This document shows positions 23,143 through 35,900 of a stretch of 64,000 bases of DNA, piece after piece. Location: the NCBI GenBank assembly GCA_001466705.2, contig LATX02000248.1:150752-214751 (forward strand), given 5' to 3'. Origin of the DNA: Moniliophthora roreri (lineage: Eukaryota > Basidiomycota > Agaricomycetes > Agaricales > Marasmiaceae). The position numbers and the translations under genes are program-made. The notes beneath the pieces are model-generated. The model was not told the origin of the DNA, made no database searches, and worked only from the letters and a program-made list of their open reading frames with translations. Within the stretch, counting starts at the first letter, position 1. Every line of letters starts with the position of its first letter.

Positions 23143-26100
23143 TTAGTGATTTTGATCATCCCTTCGCCTTTTGGTTGAGAATACGAGTCCTTCATCTTCA
23201 TCCTCTGCAGCCTCGCGAGGCCCGCTACCATAACCGTAACCATAGTTATGCGGGGATACCTCTTCGTCTTGAGCTTCCACGGTACTCTCAGTAGTACCCT
23301 CGTATGTGCCCTGTTCTTCCTCATCGTACTCATCATCGCTCCAACCACCGTAGCTGTCCACTTCGTCACTCATGATGATGATACCGCCCCCACCTGGTCG
23401 TGCTGCGGTTCCATCAAGACGATGACCGATTCCGCTTTGAGGGCGACTCGTCTGTCCTCGAGAGCTGCCATTGGGTGTCCTGGAACCGAAAACATTGCCA
23501 TTTGAGCTAGAGTGAGCAGCCATCACTTCATCTCGTCTCCCTATACCGCCTGCTCCAAAGATAATGTCTCTATCTCTTTGCTCTCTATAAGTAACATGAT
23601 ATCCATCCTCTCCCACTACAAAGTCATCCTCATCATCGAATTCATCAGACTGGTAGCTGGTCAGACTCCGTGCATCGGCTGCAGCGCCAGCACCTTGATC
23701 CCAGCTGCTAATTCTGCGATTGGCAATTCCACCGAGGCTGCTGTTACTACTGTCGACACTGCCTATGCTGCCTTCTGCTACAAGTGCACCTCCGCTAATG
23801 GCGATAACTGTTGCCGCCAAGGTGGCGCCTGCGGGATTATTGAGCATGACGGCGGAGGCTGGAGCTCGAGAGAGTACGGGAGGTGCTGTAGGAGAGGCGC
23901 TCCTACCCGATGCGGAACCAGAACCGGAGGCTGCAAAGAGTGCCGCTGAAGAGGAAGACCGAGACGATGAAGATGCTGGTCCACGGGCATTCGGTGACGA
24001 TGGAGGAGGGGAGGGAACCCATGTATCCAGATGCTGCGGTAATTCGTCTGCAGAGGATGATAACAGCCCATTGGCACCGGGCCTTATCAAGGGAGGAGAA
24101 ACGATCGCAGGTGTATACGTGTTTGGATCGGCAAACTCGATATCGCTCTCGTCACTGGTTGAACCTTTGGTAGGCTTTCCAGTGACGGTAACCGCAGTCG
24201 CAGTCGAGGTGGTTGCAGTAACGGTGGTGTCGCCAAGGTCGTCCGGGGCTCGTCCCTTGTCTTTGCTTTTCTGCTTCCCCTTGAATCTACTTCGTTCTCT
24301 TCCTGGGTCCCGCTCTTCTACCGGCGACCCACAACCAGATGCCGTTCCTGGGGGACTAGCGTAACCGCTTTGACTATAATGGCTGCCTCTGCTGCTCGGC
24401 CTCCAATGAGCAATGGATGAAAACAAGCCTGTGAGCCTTTTCCCGCTGGGACTCGCACTGCGTTGTTCGCTATTAGCGTTCCCGCTCCCACGGAAGCTAC
24501 GAATACTCCGTATGCTGTCGCTGCGTGTTCGTGCTGCCGGAGGAGGGCGGACGGCAGCTGGACTAGCGATTTTCGGAGTCGGTGCCGCGATTCGTGGTGT
24601 CGAAAAAAGTGCCTTGGACGATGATGCACTAACGGGTATGGGTTGCTCTCTTTGCTTGCCTTTCCGGTCAGTACTCAGCGATTGTTGCGTTGCTATTGGA
24701 GTGGAAGTATTGGCAGCCTTGGCCATCTTTTTCCTTCGTCTCCGCTCTCTTTCTCTCTCCTTCTTGTCTCTCCGCTCTCTCTCGGCTTCGGCGTCCCTGT
24801 CGCTCTTTACCCGTCGTAGCCGCATTGTAGGCTCTGATATGACTCGTCCGCGGTCAGCCATGTCATCATCTGCGCCGTGAATAGGACTCTTGATTTTCGG
24901 TTTCGACTTGTTCCCCTTATCTTTCTTCTCAGGTGACCCAATAGCACCTTGGGAGCGGTGTACTCTGAGACCACCGAAAAGATTGGCAACGGTGGAAGTA
25001 GAGGAAGTGGATGAGGGAGTGGGGGACAATGTCGGCGTAGCACCTCGTGAGAGGAGAGCCACTAGTCGCTTTTTGATGCTTATGCCACCGTAGCTACCCG
25101 TGGTTACACTGACACCTGGTCTAGCGGCAACCGTAGCAGGAAGCTGACCACGAGCTCGTGTAGACATCGAGGTAGTACCGGTTGCAGTACCGGTGCTTGT
25201 GCTTGTACCTGCAGCACCGGGTGCACCTCTTCTGCCCCACCCCATCCCCATCGCCCAACGAAAGCGCAAGGTAGACATGGCATCCGATGTCTCCTTTGCA
25301 GAGACTTGAATTGGATTGGGAGAGGTGATTTCGAGCCACGTCGAAGGATTGGGGAGGTCTTGAAGAAACCAGCGGTTGGTCTGAGCAAAAGAACCATGTG
25401 AGCAAATGGTTGAGTCAAGTCAAAGCGTCGAGGCTGGAAAGATGATACCACATACCTTGACTTCTTCGAGTGTGATTCTCTCGTCCATGTCCTTCTTCAA
25501 AAAGTGATCCAGTAAATGGATGACAGTGGGCCCGACTTCCCCTCTTTCGATTGCCTCCTCGCTAGGGTGTCGACCGCCAGTCGGCACCTCGTCATACCCC
25601 ATCTTGCTTGGTGCTCTCCAGTCATGGTTGCAGACATACTGGTATCCGGTCCACTCGTTCAATGAATACATGCCCGGTGGTCTGAACGGAATTTTACCAA
25701 ACAAGAGACAGTACAGGGTTACGCCCAAGGCCCAAATGTCAATGGCTTTGGTAACGGGAGGCCGTAGTGAGGAAGGTGGGTCCGTATACTCCCATACAAT
25801 CTCGGGCGCTAGAAAAGCAGGGGAACCTGCACGTTTGGCAAGGTCGGCGTCATTGAGTAGGATGGGGTCTTCCTGGTCTCTGGACGCAGTTGTACCGTCC
25901 TGTGCTGCGGCTGAGAGATGTTGTGCATATGAGAAATGTGCTGTACCAAAGTCGGCGATTTTGACACGGTCATGATTGGAGGTCCAAATGAGATTGGCAG
26001 GCTTGATGTCGCGGTGGATGATTCCTTGATGATGGAGGTATTCGAGACCAAGAATGGCATCACGCATGATGCGTCTGCTTTGATCGACAGTGAGTATAGG

Positions 26101-26687
26101 TTGGTTTTCGCCATTTGTGTACTTGATTTCGCCACCTCCCAGGTGTTCCATGACCATGAAAATCTGGTCGTTCTTGCGGTCGTCTATAACCTCGTAGAGC
26201 CTGACGACGTGAGGGTGACGACATTTCTTCATGATAGCTATCTCCTTGCGAATTTCCTGCTCTGCTGTGCGTATTCCATCAACGACTGGCACATGGTCTG
26301 TGCGCGGCGGCATGCTATTCCTGTTTCTGAGCTGCTTGTACTGACGTTCTCGCTGTGCCTTTTTGGTATCCCTCTTGACTATTTTCATTGCCTTGTTGTA
26401 CACACGATAATGAGCCAATAAAGAAACGAGAAATGAGAAGATTTGCGCACGAAGATCTTGTTCTCGTTGAGATGGTCATGACACTTGAAGACTGTGCCAT
26501 GCATTCCTTTTCCAATCCTCTCGTCCAGCACATAGTGGTTGACCATCTTCTTGCCGTCTGCAAGACGGGTTGTCTGTACGCGTTCGGTAGTGACCACGCC
26601 TCGGTCCATTGGTGGAGGTACATTGACGAAGAGTGACAATGTAAGGGAGAGAGAGATTTTCCAGAGTGTACGTAAATCTGAGCTCAT
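23143..26687 (-). CDS. CaMKK/Elm1-Tos3-type Ser/Thr protein kinase
   Basis: Three reverse exons, 26687-26451, 26391-25456 and 25380-23143, give 1136 aa. The kinase domain begins VNHYVLDERIGKGMHGTV (Gly loop), has the lysine in FAMKIVKR and a family-typical insert containing MPPRTDHVPVV before the alpha-C helix. The catalytic loop is IIHRDIKPANL, the metal site is IADFGTAHF, and the activation-segment end reads AGSPAFLAPEI. Kinases of this branch (yeast Sak1/Tos3/Elm1, fission-yeast Ssp1) phosphorylate Snf1/AMPK and act in energy and morphogenesis signalling. The last ~740 residues are Ser/Arg/Gly-rich with a KERERERRRRKK stretch, mostly disordered. The long third exon is part of this gene, since it continues the frame from residue 392. 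The start could also be a downstream Met, because the upstream gene ends only 52 bp away. Confidence 0.88.
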
Positions 26688-26739
26688 ATACTATTTATTG
26701 AATAATTTTCCTAATTCGATATTTGACCCTAGACTTTGT

Positions 26740-27039
26740 TTACTCTCGAGCACAGCTACATTTATCATCCTCAGCCACGTCTTTCATGACCTATAAGACC
26801 CCAATTTCAGTTTCTATTCACCTTGTCAACCGCTTCTTCGCATTCTACTTACAGCTTCAGCGTGCAGTCCGCACCCCTAGAACAAAAACCGAGTCATCAT
26901 CAGAGATCTGGATTCACTTGGGGTCATCAAATTCCGCACTCACAGCCCAGGTCGTCTTCCCACATTTACTGCATTTGACCTGGTAGCACCTATCTACAGG
27001 TACCGAAGATGATCGCTCATTGTCGCTCGCGTATGCCAT
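26740..27039 (-). CDS. 56-aa Cys-rich zinc-binding protein
   Basis: Three small reverse exons, 27039-26944, 26876-26853 and 26790-26740, join in phase to give 56 aa. The sequence carries CYQVKCSKCGKTTWAGCG, then HAEAVMKDVAEDDKCSC near the C-terminus. The Cys pairs fit a single zinc-ribbon-like site, and the pattern matches short uncharacterised proteins common in fungi. The middle exon is only 24 nt. The stop lies 52 bp upstream of the kinase start on the same strand. No function can be assigned beyond probable metal binding. Confidence 0.75.
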
Positions 27040-29582
27040 TTGATTCTGTAAGAATCATTCAATCTGTCTCCAAAACCCCCGTAACCAAGCTGCAGGTACT
27101 ACTCACCGTAGTAGGAGGAAGGATGTGCGGTTCTGCGAAGCACATGCGCAGCTCCCCCACTGTTATACTCCCTGTCACCTGATAAATTCCGAAATTCCTT
27201 CCTAATCTCCTGTGTCACAAGGCCTGACTGAGGTGGATCAGAAAACAAGGTGTTCGCCTGGAATCGCCGAGGGTGGGAAAAAGATCCAGTTCCTTTTTAC
27301 CAGGGGAATTTTTTGGTTGACAATCAATTCTGATGCCAGATGGCCCATATCCTGTCCAACGCCACCGACAGGAGTATTCTTTCTGGAAGGGAATAAACCT
27401 TCGCGGGAAGTCGGATGGTACGGGACTTTCTTGGAGAGTCCTATCTTTTCGATGAACCCTTAAGCGTCGGGAGAGCGGAAGGCGAAGAGCAACCTTCAGC
27501 GCGATTCCAATATCTCCGCCGATCTTCCAACGCGCGTTTGCAGCAAGTATTGGTTCTCTCGATCTAACGGAAGCTCCTTGACATACCTATCAGTTAACTT
27601 TAGGGAAGTGGAGTATTTCCAACGATCCGCACGTTCAATACGTCGGTTGCCACGACATCTTTAGGTTTCAGCTTCCAGATCAACTTAATACCCGCAAAAT
27701 CTAAGTCTTGAGTACGTTTCAGGGTGGACTAGGGCGCCGAGTAGTGGAGACGGTTGAACGCGAGTAACGGTCCAGAGGGGATTTCTCAGTTTCCACACGA
27801 AGATCTGCAGTGTGCACCGTAAGAACGTTTTCTCCGAACCCCTGTGAGCCAAGGGCTCCTTCGAAGAAATGATTGATGTCGCCGAATCCTTTTGCCTTTA
27901 TCAAATCTCGACAGGTACTTGGACTCGTTCGGAACTCTGCAGTAATAGCTCTCACGGTAAACTCAACTCTCACATACTCAGTATATACATATCTCGCGCC
28001 ACCCGAGATCTGCTCAATCTATCGCAGCTTTGCTTCTTTTTCTCCCGCTCAATCAGCTTGACTCGGCAGGAGACCTGAGTAGCCCACTGCTTTGATATCA
28101 GTACATCTTGTCTGTACATACACATCCATCTCGAGGTTTTGATGACACGACGTATCAATCTGCATCATGGCAGTCGTTGGGACTCGGGGCACCGGGATTC
28201 CTCATGATTACGGCGCTCAAGAAGCTTTCTGTCGACGTGGTGAATCGAGGCCTCGACGCTACACGGAACTCGGTACGCTAGCACTACCAAGGACTGACTG
28301 TAAGGAATGACGACCGAGGATTGATAGATTGAAGGAGATGCGAAAGATTCGGAAACCTATGAAACACACCTCTTCGTCTCGTTAGTGCTTACTTCTCCCG
28401 CATGCTCTTATCTCTGAGCGTCCCGCTCAAAAGGTCTCGACAACACTCTCAATAGGTCAACTTGTGAGAGCTCCGACTCTAGCTATTGTAGGGCCATCGA
28501 CGTGGCCAGCTGCCCAAGTCTCGGACATCAATGATAAACGAAAGAACCGGAAGGTACAGGCCCTTCCGGTAAGCGCACCGCTTACCGATAGAAGTATATT
28601 CGAGATATATGCCATAGAAAAAAGAAGCAAAAAAAAAAATCGCATGACAAAAAAGAATAGATCATCGGATATGTGGCGTACCAAGTGGTAACACAAGCAC
28701 ACATACTCGCTGCAAGGATGAAGCCATCCGAATGAGCCGGACAGCATAAATTAGTTTAACGTTTTTAAGTTTAGTATTCGGGGAAGAGGCCGACCTCCTG
28801 AAAGGCCATTTTATTGACAAAGGACCTCGACCCACTAGTGTCCATACGCGTCCTTGATTGAGCCGGATTAGATCTGCGCTTCAACGTGAGTAATGACAGA
28901 AAGACCGCAGCTCGACCGCCTAGGTCGCGTTACTAGTTGGGGAGAAGGATCGACAGGAGGCTGAAAGTCATGCTATGAACAGCGTGAATGGTATTGAATA
29001 CCGACGTAGTGTGTCCCTGTCACTCCGAACATCTCGAATATCTTCGATAGCCGACAGCAGTTGAATCTGTACGTGTCGTTACCGAAACTTGAAGCAAGTT
29101 CCGATCCGGAATTATTCGGTGAATTCGATAGTGTTTCTAGCTCATGAGAAACAACTTCCAACTTGTGTGCACAACGACGTGGTAACTCAGCCACTTACCA
29201 CTTATAATACAATAAATTCAAACACCGATGCTAGTTTGGACTGGCTGCAATAGCCATCAACCCTGTGGTGTTCCTTCCGGTGCTTCCGCCATGATTGGTC
29301 CAAGAGAGACGAAAGAGATGATTCAACGCTTGCTAAGCAAGGCGATGCATCGGTCGTGTGCCAGTCGTGCAGCCTGAAAGCTCACCTGATCGCGTTGAGA
29401 TCGTGTCGTAACATACTTAGTACATTCATTATGTGGGTGCAAAGGTGAACGACCTTTATTGAATTGTTTCCCTCTAGGGTTATAATACATTTGACCTTTC
29501 GCTCAGATCCGGCACAGGCAACTGATTCAACGTTCTGGATCCGAAATCTCGGAGATTACTCACGATTGACGCGTAGCAGCGG
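27040..29582. other. 2.5-kb gap without a supported gene
   Basis: Only short frames are present. Two overlapping hairpins lie at 28546-28570 (9-bp stem) and 28568-28586 (8-bp stem), and an A-run sits at 28628-28640. No homology or splice chain could be built on either strand. Confidence 0.5.
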
Positions 29583-31196
29583 CTAGCCCTTGACCTCCTG
29601 AACGGTCTTCGCCAATCTCTTCACGGCCTCTTCCACATCTTCCGGAGAAAGTAAACTGAATGCCGCCCGGACATATGCTGTCTTGCCGCCTTTAGGTAAA
29701 AAAACGGTCCCAGGGAGAGCAAGGACGCCATTTTCGAGGGCTTTTGTGCGGATAGTGGATTCCGAATCCTCATTGGGTACGTTGAGCTTAAACCAGAAGA
29801 ACAACCCAGCTTCCGGTCTGACCCATTCACATAGCCCCTTCAAATGCCTCTCCATCGCCTGCTCAAATATGTCCCTCTTCAACCCGTAGAATGCCGAAAC
29901 GCCCTTGGTATGGGTAAGGAACCCTTCATACCCCCATTTCTCGAGCAACTCAAGCGCGAGCACCTGAGTCAATGAAGATGTCTGAAGGTTCGAGGTTGCT
30001 GTATAAGCATCAATGGCGTTGAGCAACCTCTCTGGGCCAGACACAAATCCAATTCGCAAGCCTGCCGAGAGAATCTTGCTAAGACTGTCGAACCTCAGTA
30101 CGCGGCCAACTTCGGGCTCTTCGAGCTCGAGCTGAAAGTAGGACGGTACTCGGGGTGCGGTGCCAAAGTACAGGTAAAAGTAAGGGTCGTCTAAGGCGGA
30201 TGGTAAGATTGTAGCTATCCTTTATCAAGTTAAGCAATGACCTGCCTTCGAATATGATGAAGTTATGTTCCTTTGCGAGCTTGAGGACTTCCTTTCTACG
30301 GGCAAGGGAAGCTGTCATTCCAGTTGGATTACACCCGTACTACGTCAGGAGGTAAATGAAAACGTGTCAACCTGTAGAATAGTACCCTTACCGGAACGGT
30401 GTACAAAACTTTAGGTTTCGGTTTCCCGCTTGGCCACTGTTCAAGGATGGATCTCAATGACTCGGTTGAGATGCCTTCTGCATCCGTAGCGACCTCGTAC
30501 AACTCGCAATTGAGGTTCGTGAACATAGGTATCACTCCGGCGTACATAGGACTTTCGGCCAGAACGGGGTCTCCACGATTGACCATTGACCCGATCGCCT
30601 GGGCGACACCTTGCAGTGAGACGGACTCAACGCGACCTCAAGACAACTGACGCACTTTGTATATGAGATCTTGGCTTCCTGCACCCACACTGACTCTCCA
30701 ATCTTCACCTGTCGCCTTCCTGTTGTGCATCTTCTCTTGCAGACCATCGATCCATTTTATCAATCCTGGAATTCCTTTGGTGTCCGTATACTGCAGTGCC
30801 ATAGCTAGATCATTTGGTTCGATTTGAACGTGAAAATCAGTTTCACGAGGGCCTCCAGATGGTCCGAGAAGAGAAGGGTCCGATGATGGGGCTCGGGCGG
30901 TGAATGAAAGTGAGGTAAACGGGAACGTAGAGCTGTTGGGTTTGCCAGCGAGTAAGGAGATGAGACCGGGTGTTTTCTCCAGAGGAAAAAGTGAGCGAAC
31001 TATAGGAAAAATCAGTCAAAAACAGTGTAAATTATGACTTGTTCGTACTAACTTGGGCTAGGTTTCTTGTTCAGCGCATCTTGCGACAGAAATTGCTCGT
31101 AGAATGTCGCTGGCAGAATGTTGACTGTTGACTGTTGACGTCTGGATGAATAAATGGGAATAAATTCAGAATCTGTCGAGAACTTACAGCTGCCAT
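29583..31196 (-). CDS. PLP-dependent aminotransferase, Aro8/2-aminoadipate type
   Basis: The start ATG at 31196 opens a 9-nt first coding exon (Met-Ala-Ala). After splicing the protein reads STVNILPATFYEQFLSQD, then KKPSPIRSLFPLEKTPG and ISLLAGKPN, as in fold-type I class-I aminotransferases. Further landmarks are GSQDLIYKAIGSMV, DPVLAESPMYAG, YGCNPTG, FEDDPYFYLYFG and the PLP lysine in DSLSKILSAGMRIG. It ends at the TAG 29585-29583. The family transaminates aromatic amino acids, kynurenine or 2-aminoadipate, and the substrate cannot be told from sequence. One intron (57 nt, near 30595-30652) contains an in-frame stop and must be removed. Another (30191-30245) uses a GC donor. Apparent breaks in the raw frames are all introns. 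Confidence 0.9.
30191..30245 (-). other. GC-AG intron in the aminotransferase gene
   Basis: Read on the minus strand, the donor is GAAG|GCAGGT and the acceptor TTAG|ACGACC. Only this GC donor restores the conserved block FEDDPYFYLYFG. The nearby GT four bases further on would shift the frame. Confidence 0.75.
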
Positions 31197-31536
31197 GACT
31201 TGGTTTTGAGAGAGAAGATAGTAGAGTTGGGAATCCTGACTCGATATCGATGCATGATACTGTAATATTGGAAATTGAACGCAATTCCGTTTCGGATGGC
31301 CGCGTTCAAGCCGTGTTGACTCATATCTTTTATCCGGAACTCTCATGTCGGCAGCTGCAGGCACTTTCACCCGCAGACTTTCGGTGAGTTTCAAGAATTC
31401 TATTCCCAATAATGCCGATAATTGAAAGGAATGGTGTATGATACAGTGGTCTAAAGATCAATCAATATGCGGCCCTCAAGCAGTGACTCCTTGCTTCGAA
31501 GCACCCTCTCCGTAGTATCGATAGCTGAAGTGATTC
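31197..31536. other. Intergenic between aminotransferase and pyruvate carrier
   Basis: This contains the promoter of the aminotransferase and the 3' end of the carrier gene, both on the minus strand. No separate gene was seen. Confidence 0.5.
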
Positions 31537-32022
31537 TCAATAACGGGATGGATCCAAGGAAAAAAATGCCACATACTGTGCTATTCTTGCAAGCTGGCCC
31601 AGACCAGTCAATCCAACGAAACAGTTCACCTATGTCATCGTCAGGATCTGCGGAAGTATCCGACGACCGCTGGGCACTCACGGAGGCTAGACTGTAGTTC
31701 ACGGGCCGAATTACAAACGACCATCGTACCCATATAAGCCCAGTCGCAGTCAAAGCTAGAATCAGCAGCAGGTCAGTCTACAATTTGTTATCAGGTTATC
31801 CTAATGCTCACCGAGATTCTGTGGAATACTCAGTTTATCGGCAGGCCTGTCCAAGTCCTTTAGTCCAGCAATGACCAGGCCCCACTTCATCATCGGCGCC
31901 CAGAAGAATACCGTTTTTGGTCCTACATCAAATCAGCACCAGATTCGACCAGTCTACTGAAGGCTCTCACCTGCCTCATGGTTCCAGAGCGCTGTAATTC
32001 TCGAGGATAGGCTTCCTGACAT
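31537..32022 (-). CDS. MPC2: Mitochondrial pyruvate carrier subunit (MPC2-like)
   Basis: Four small reverse exons between 32022 and 31537 join to about 109 aa. Landmarks of the family are GPKTVFFWAPMMKWGLV, then AGLKDLDRPADKLS, QNLALTATGLIWVRWSFVI and PVNYSLASVNCFVG. MPC subunits form heterodimers in the inner mitochondrial membrane and import pyruvate. Two or three short hydrophobic helices are visible. The PVNYSLA motif and the length favour MPC2 over MPC1. The last intron ends just before GTGAACTG. Without splicing, the frame would run into a false extension. Confidence 0.9.
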
Positions 32023-32965
32023 TGTTTTCGAGGGGAGGGGAGGGGGTAAGTGGTGGTACGGAGAAAAGATTGTTACAGAGTCACTGCAATTTAGTCTCTG
32101 CCATGATGCTCGTGCGGACTCCAATGGTACGGAGTAACAAAACTATAGGAGATAAAGGAGCGTCTGATGGCTGAGCGGAGTTCACTTCCATTCTCGACGG
32201 GGCTTCCCGCGGACAGCAGGTGGATGATTTGCGGTGTCAATTCAAACTCACAAATCCCAAAACTATCGGTTGCTGAAGAAGCAAGTAACGTTCTCGTTGT
32301 ATCTTGAGTACAGGAGCTGCAGGAAGTTGTTATCATGGTACGTGTCGACTGTTTGAAGTTTCTTCTATTCTTGACGAGGCTCATTTTTAACAAGTAGCAT
32401 CTTCCTCATCATGCGTTAAGGGCCCAACTGTCGAGTAGCACGAGGCAACCCCAATCACGTTGTATTGGACTTCCTACTGCGTTAATCACGATCATATTGG
32501 GCATCAAGTTGGGGAACCCCGTCTATAAGCGTCGGATAAGAGCAGAATTACAAGTAGATGGACAATATCAACGCTATACAGTCGGCCTTGGCGGAGCCTC
32601 TGGGCACTCTCTTGTTGGACAAGAGGCTCTCTTCGGTCTTGCGGGCGAAACCCTGAAATTAGAGTCACAGCTAGTGTTTGAACAACAAATCTATCGGGCG
32701 AAGTGATTGAATCGGCCTGGGGAATCAAGATTGTTAAGCACCCCTGAGCGCTGATCCCGGTCCAGAATCGGACTTGTTCGTCCGAAAAGGTCCTTACTCT
32801 AGGTAAATATTCTTATGTATTATCTGGAGTAATAAGTATTCTATACATACTTGGCATCTTCTCTGCTCAATAACAAGCGTCAAGCGCCGAAGTGCGGCTA
32901 TTTGTTCCATGCAAAGCGTCTGATATAACCGGTTACCCCTTCTCACTTCCTACCTCATAGTCCGA
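32023..32965. other. Intergenic, divergent MPC2 / transcription factor
   Basis: The MPC2 gene and the Zn2Cys6 gene diverge from this 940-bp interval. Short frames at 32091-32393 (-) and 32497-32706 (+) have no recognisable content or splice continuation. I see no gene. Confidence 0.45.
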
Positions 32966-35900
32966 ATGTCCTCCGACGAAGAGGGGTTAAATGTAAAGAA
33001 ACGAAAAGTTCTCCGGGCTTGTGATATCTGCCGGAGAAAGAAGAGTGAGTAAAAAAAAATTTCTACCAAAGTATGACTCGCAATTGACTTGCCTTTTTGC
33101 CGATCCTTCTCTCATATTTGTCAAGTTCGATGTGAGTGACGAGTCGCTTCAAAACTCGCCAAAAATACAGAACAATGTCTCCTAGGCGATGGAATCCAGA
33201 CTGCTGGTAGATGTTCTAATTGTATCGCTTCGGATTTCGAGTGCACATATGTTGAAACTGCCAAGGTACGCCATTACAGGACTCGAGCGATCAAGAACTG
33301 ATGCAATTCATTAATAGAAACGCGGTCCACCAAAGGCGTTTGTACTCTTTTTTTTACATCGAAACGGGATGAACGAAAGGTCTCAATGAATGGTTTGTCA
33401 GCTATGTCGAAGGTCTGGAAAATCGGGTTGAGAAGATGGAGCAATTGATTCGTGAGGTGCGTAATGAGTCTCGTCATTCTCCTTTTCGATGTGAACATGG
33501 ATATATAGTTCCTGCCGGACGAAGATTTGGCAAGAGAACTGGGAAATTTCACTTTCGATCGCGAAACATGGACCATAGGAAAATCAGACCCTCTACAATC
33601 CTCATCCAAAGGACACGACCCTGATGAAGATCCGGGCGGCGAGCAGGACTCTACGGGGGAAAGTTCCATCTTTCCCGGTAACTCCAGCAGTACTTCCTTG
33701 ACGAGAACCGCTCTCGAGCTCAAGCTGGAAACCTTGGGCTGGAGTACTGATTCTCTTCAGGACGAGCCAGAGGGTGAAGATCATCAACCGGTGGGTACGC
33801 GTTCTGATCCTGTTTGATCTTCTGGTTTGACATTTCTTAGTGGGAAGACACCTTTGCCGACACCTCACACCACAAGTATCAGTTTCCGGAAGACGATCTC
33901 ATGACGGACCTAATCGATCTCTATTTCACCAAAGTGAACATTCTACTACCAGTCTTGCACCGACCGACCTTCGAGAGGAATATAGCGAAGAAACTTCATC
34001 TGGAAAGCGAGGCTTTTGCAGATGTTCTGTTACTGGTTTGCGCGAATGCTTCAAGGATGTCCGATGACCCAAGGGTACTTCTTCCTGGGGTCGACTCTTG
34101 GCTTTCGTGCGGATGGAAGTGGTTTGTTCAAATCGACCTGGTGGACCGGAAATTTCTGGATGTACCGACGCTGTACGATGTGCAATCTAATTGCGTTAGT
34201 GAGCCATCCGATACAAAAACTTTTTCATTGAATTCATCATCATACCCCTAGCTCTACTGTATATTTTTGCAGGGCTCATCAGCGCCACACGCGTGTTGGA
34301 CCATGGTCGGTATAGGTCTTCGCATGGCGCAACAAATGGGTGCACATCGGAGACGCGAAACACACACAGTCGAGGACGAACTGGTAAAGAGGGCGTTCTG
34401 GTGAGTGGACCCTACATGTCATGTCATTCTTGGTCCTCAACTGCTTCTTTGCAGGTGTTTGCTCACTATCGACCGTCATGTCAGCGCTGTCCTTGGACGC
34501 CCATGTGACTTTCAAGATGAAGAGTAAGCCTACTCCCCGCAGTGCCTTCGTATTCTGATCAGAAGTCTCCCAGCCATGACCTGGATATGCCCTGCGAGTG
34601 TGACGACGAGTACTGGGAGCATCCTAACCCTGCATTGGCCTTTCGACAACCACCCGGGAGACCGTCCTTTGTCTCTGCGTTCAACTCCTACCTTAAACTG
34701 TTGGAGATCTTGGCTGCCGTCTTGCGGACCCTTGTGAGTCGATTTGTATGTTCGCTTCGCTTCGGTCCTGCTGAAGGTCTTTTCTCCGCCAGTACTGCGT
34801 CGATAAACCTAACGTCTTGTTAGGATTCATGGGTTCACGCTGGGAGCAGCGCGTTGTTGCTGAACTGGATGGAGCTCTTAATCGTTGGGTCGGCGATATT
34901 CCAGAACATGGTGCGTGAGATCCCTCCTGGGGGTCAGTCGCAATTGCGCTGACATCAGTCACGCAGTTCGCTGGGACCCACAACGCGAAGATGACATATT
35001 TTTCAACCAAGTACGTAGCCCTGAACAAGTAGTATTGAGCGCAGCTGACGCTTGTGACTCCAGTCCGCAATATTGTACACCAACTTTTACAACCTCCAGA
35101 TTCTCATTCATCGTCAGTTTACGAAAAAGTCTTCGCCACTATCTTTCCCATCTATAGCTATCTGTGCAAATGCTGCTCGGTCTTGTAGCCACATTGTGGA
35201 CACCATGAGGCTTAGAAAGGGATTCGGACTCCCTTGGATTCAGGTACGAGTGATTTACCTGCAATTGAGTAATATCTGAAACGTTATCCATAGACAGCTG
35301 CTTTCACAGCCGGTGTCATCCTGCTACTGAATATATGGGGAGGAAAACGGTCAGGTCTGTCAATAGATCCGGTCAAGGAGATGAGTGATGTGCACAAGTG
35401 TATGCAAGTACTCCACGAATGTCAGAAGAGGTATGCTGTAGGCATCCCCTATCTACCCATCCCTGTTTAACAACTCTACATCAACAGATGGCACATGGCT
35501 GGACGCTCTTGGTAAGCAGTAACCTGTTGGCCTAGAGTATTGTTCAACTTGCTGTTTCAGGGACATCATGTACGAACTCGCCACCGTTGGCGAACTACCC
35601 CTTCCAAAATCGAGCCCAAATACGCAGAATAAGCGGGAAAGAGACTCGGACAGTACTATATCTTCGGCATCCTCGACGGGGTCACCCAGCGATGTGCACA
35701 CATCGGGTACAAGAACCATCGCTAGCTCGAAACGGGTAGCGCATCACCGACCATCAGAGTCCCAAGACATGCAAGTATCGCAACCGGAACAGCAATTATT
35801 CCCCTTACCGATGTATAGTGATGATCTCGGACGACTCCCACTCCATGGCCAGTTAAATTACGCTCCCAGAGCAACCCCGGAATCCCTCGAAGCACAACCT

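Noticed and set aside
23143..25278. Long reverse open frame of 711 codons as its own gene
   Set aside because: The frame continues upstream without a stop to 25380 and splices in phase onto the kinase domain. It is the disordered kinase tail, and the ATG at 25278 is internal.
30530..30660. In-frame stop suggesting the aminotransferase is a pseudogene
   Set aside because: A 57-nt GT-AG intron removes the stop and restores the conserved block QDLIYKAIGSMV.
33290..33420. Read-through of the transcription-factor frame after GPPKAF
   Set aside because: A GTTTGT donor two bases into the Ala codon joins exactly to YVEGLENRVEK, the expected coiled coil. The read-through frame gives no such match.
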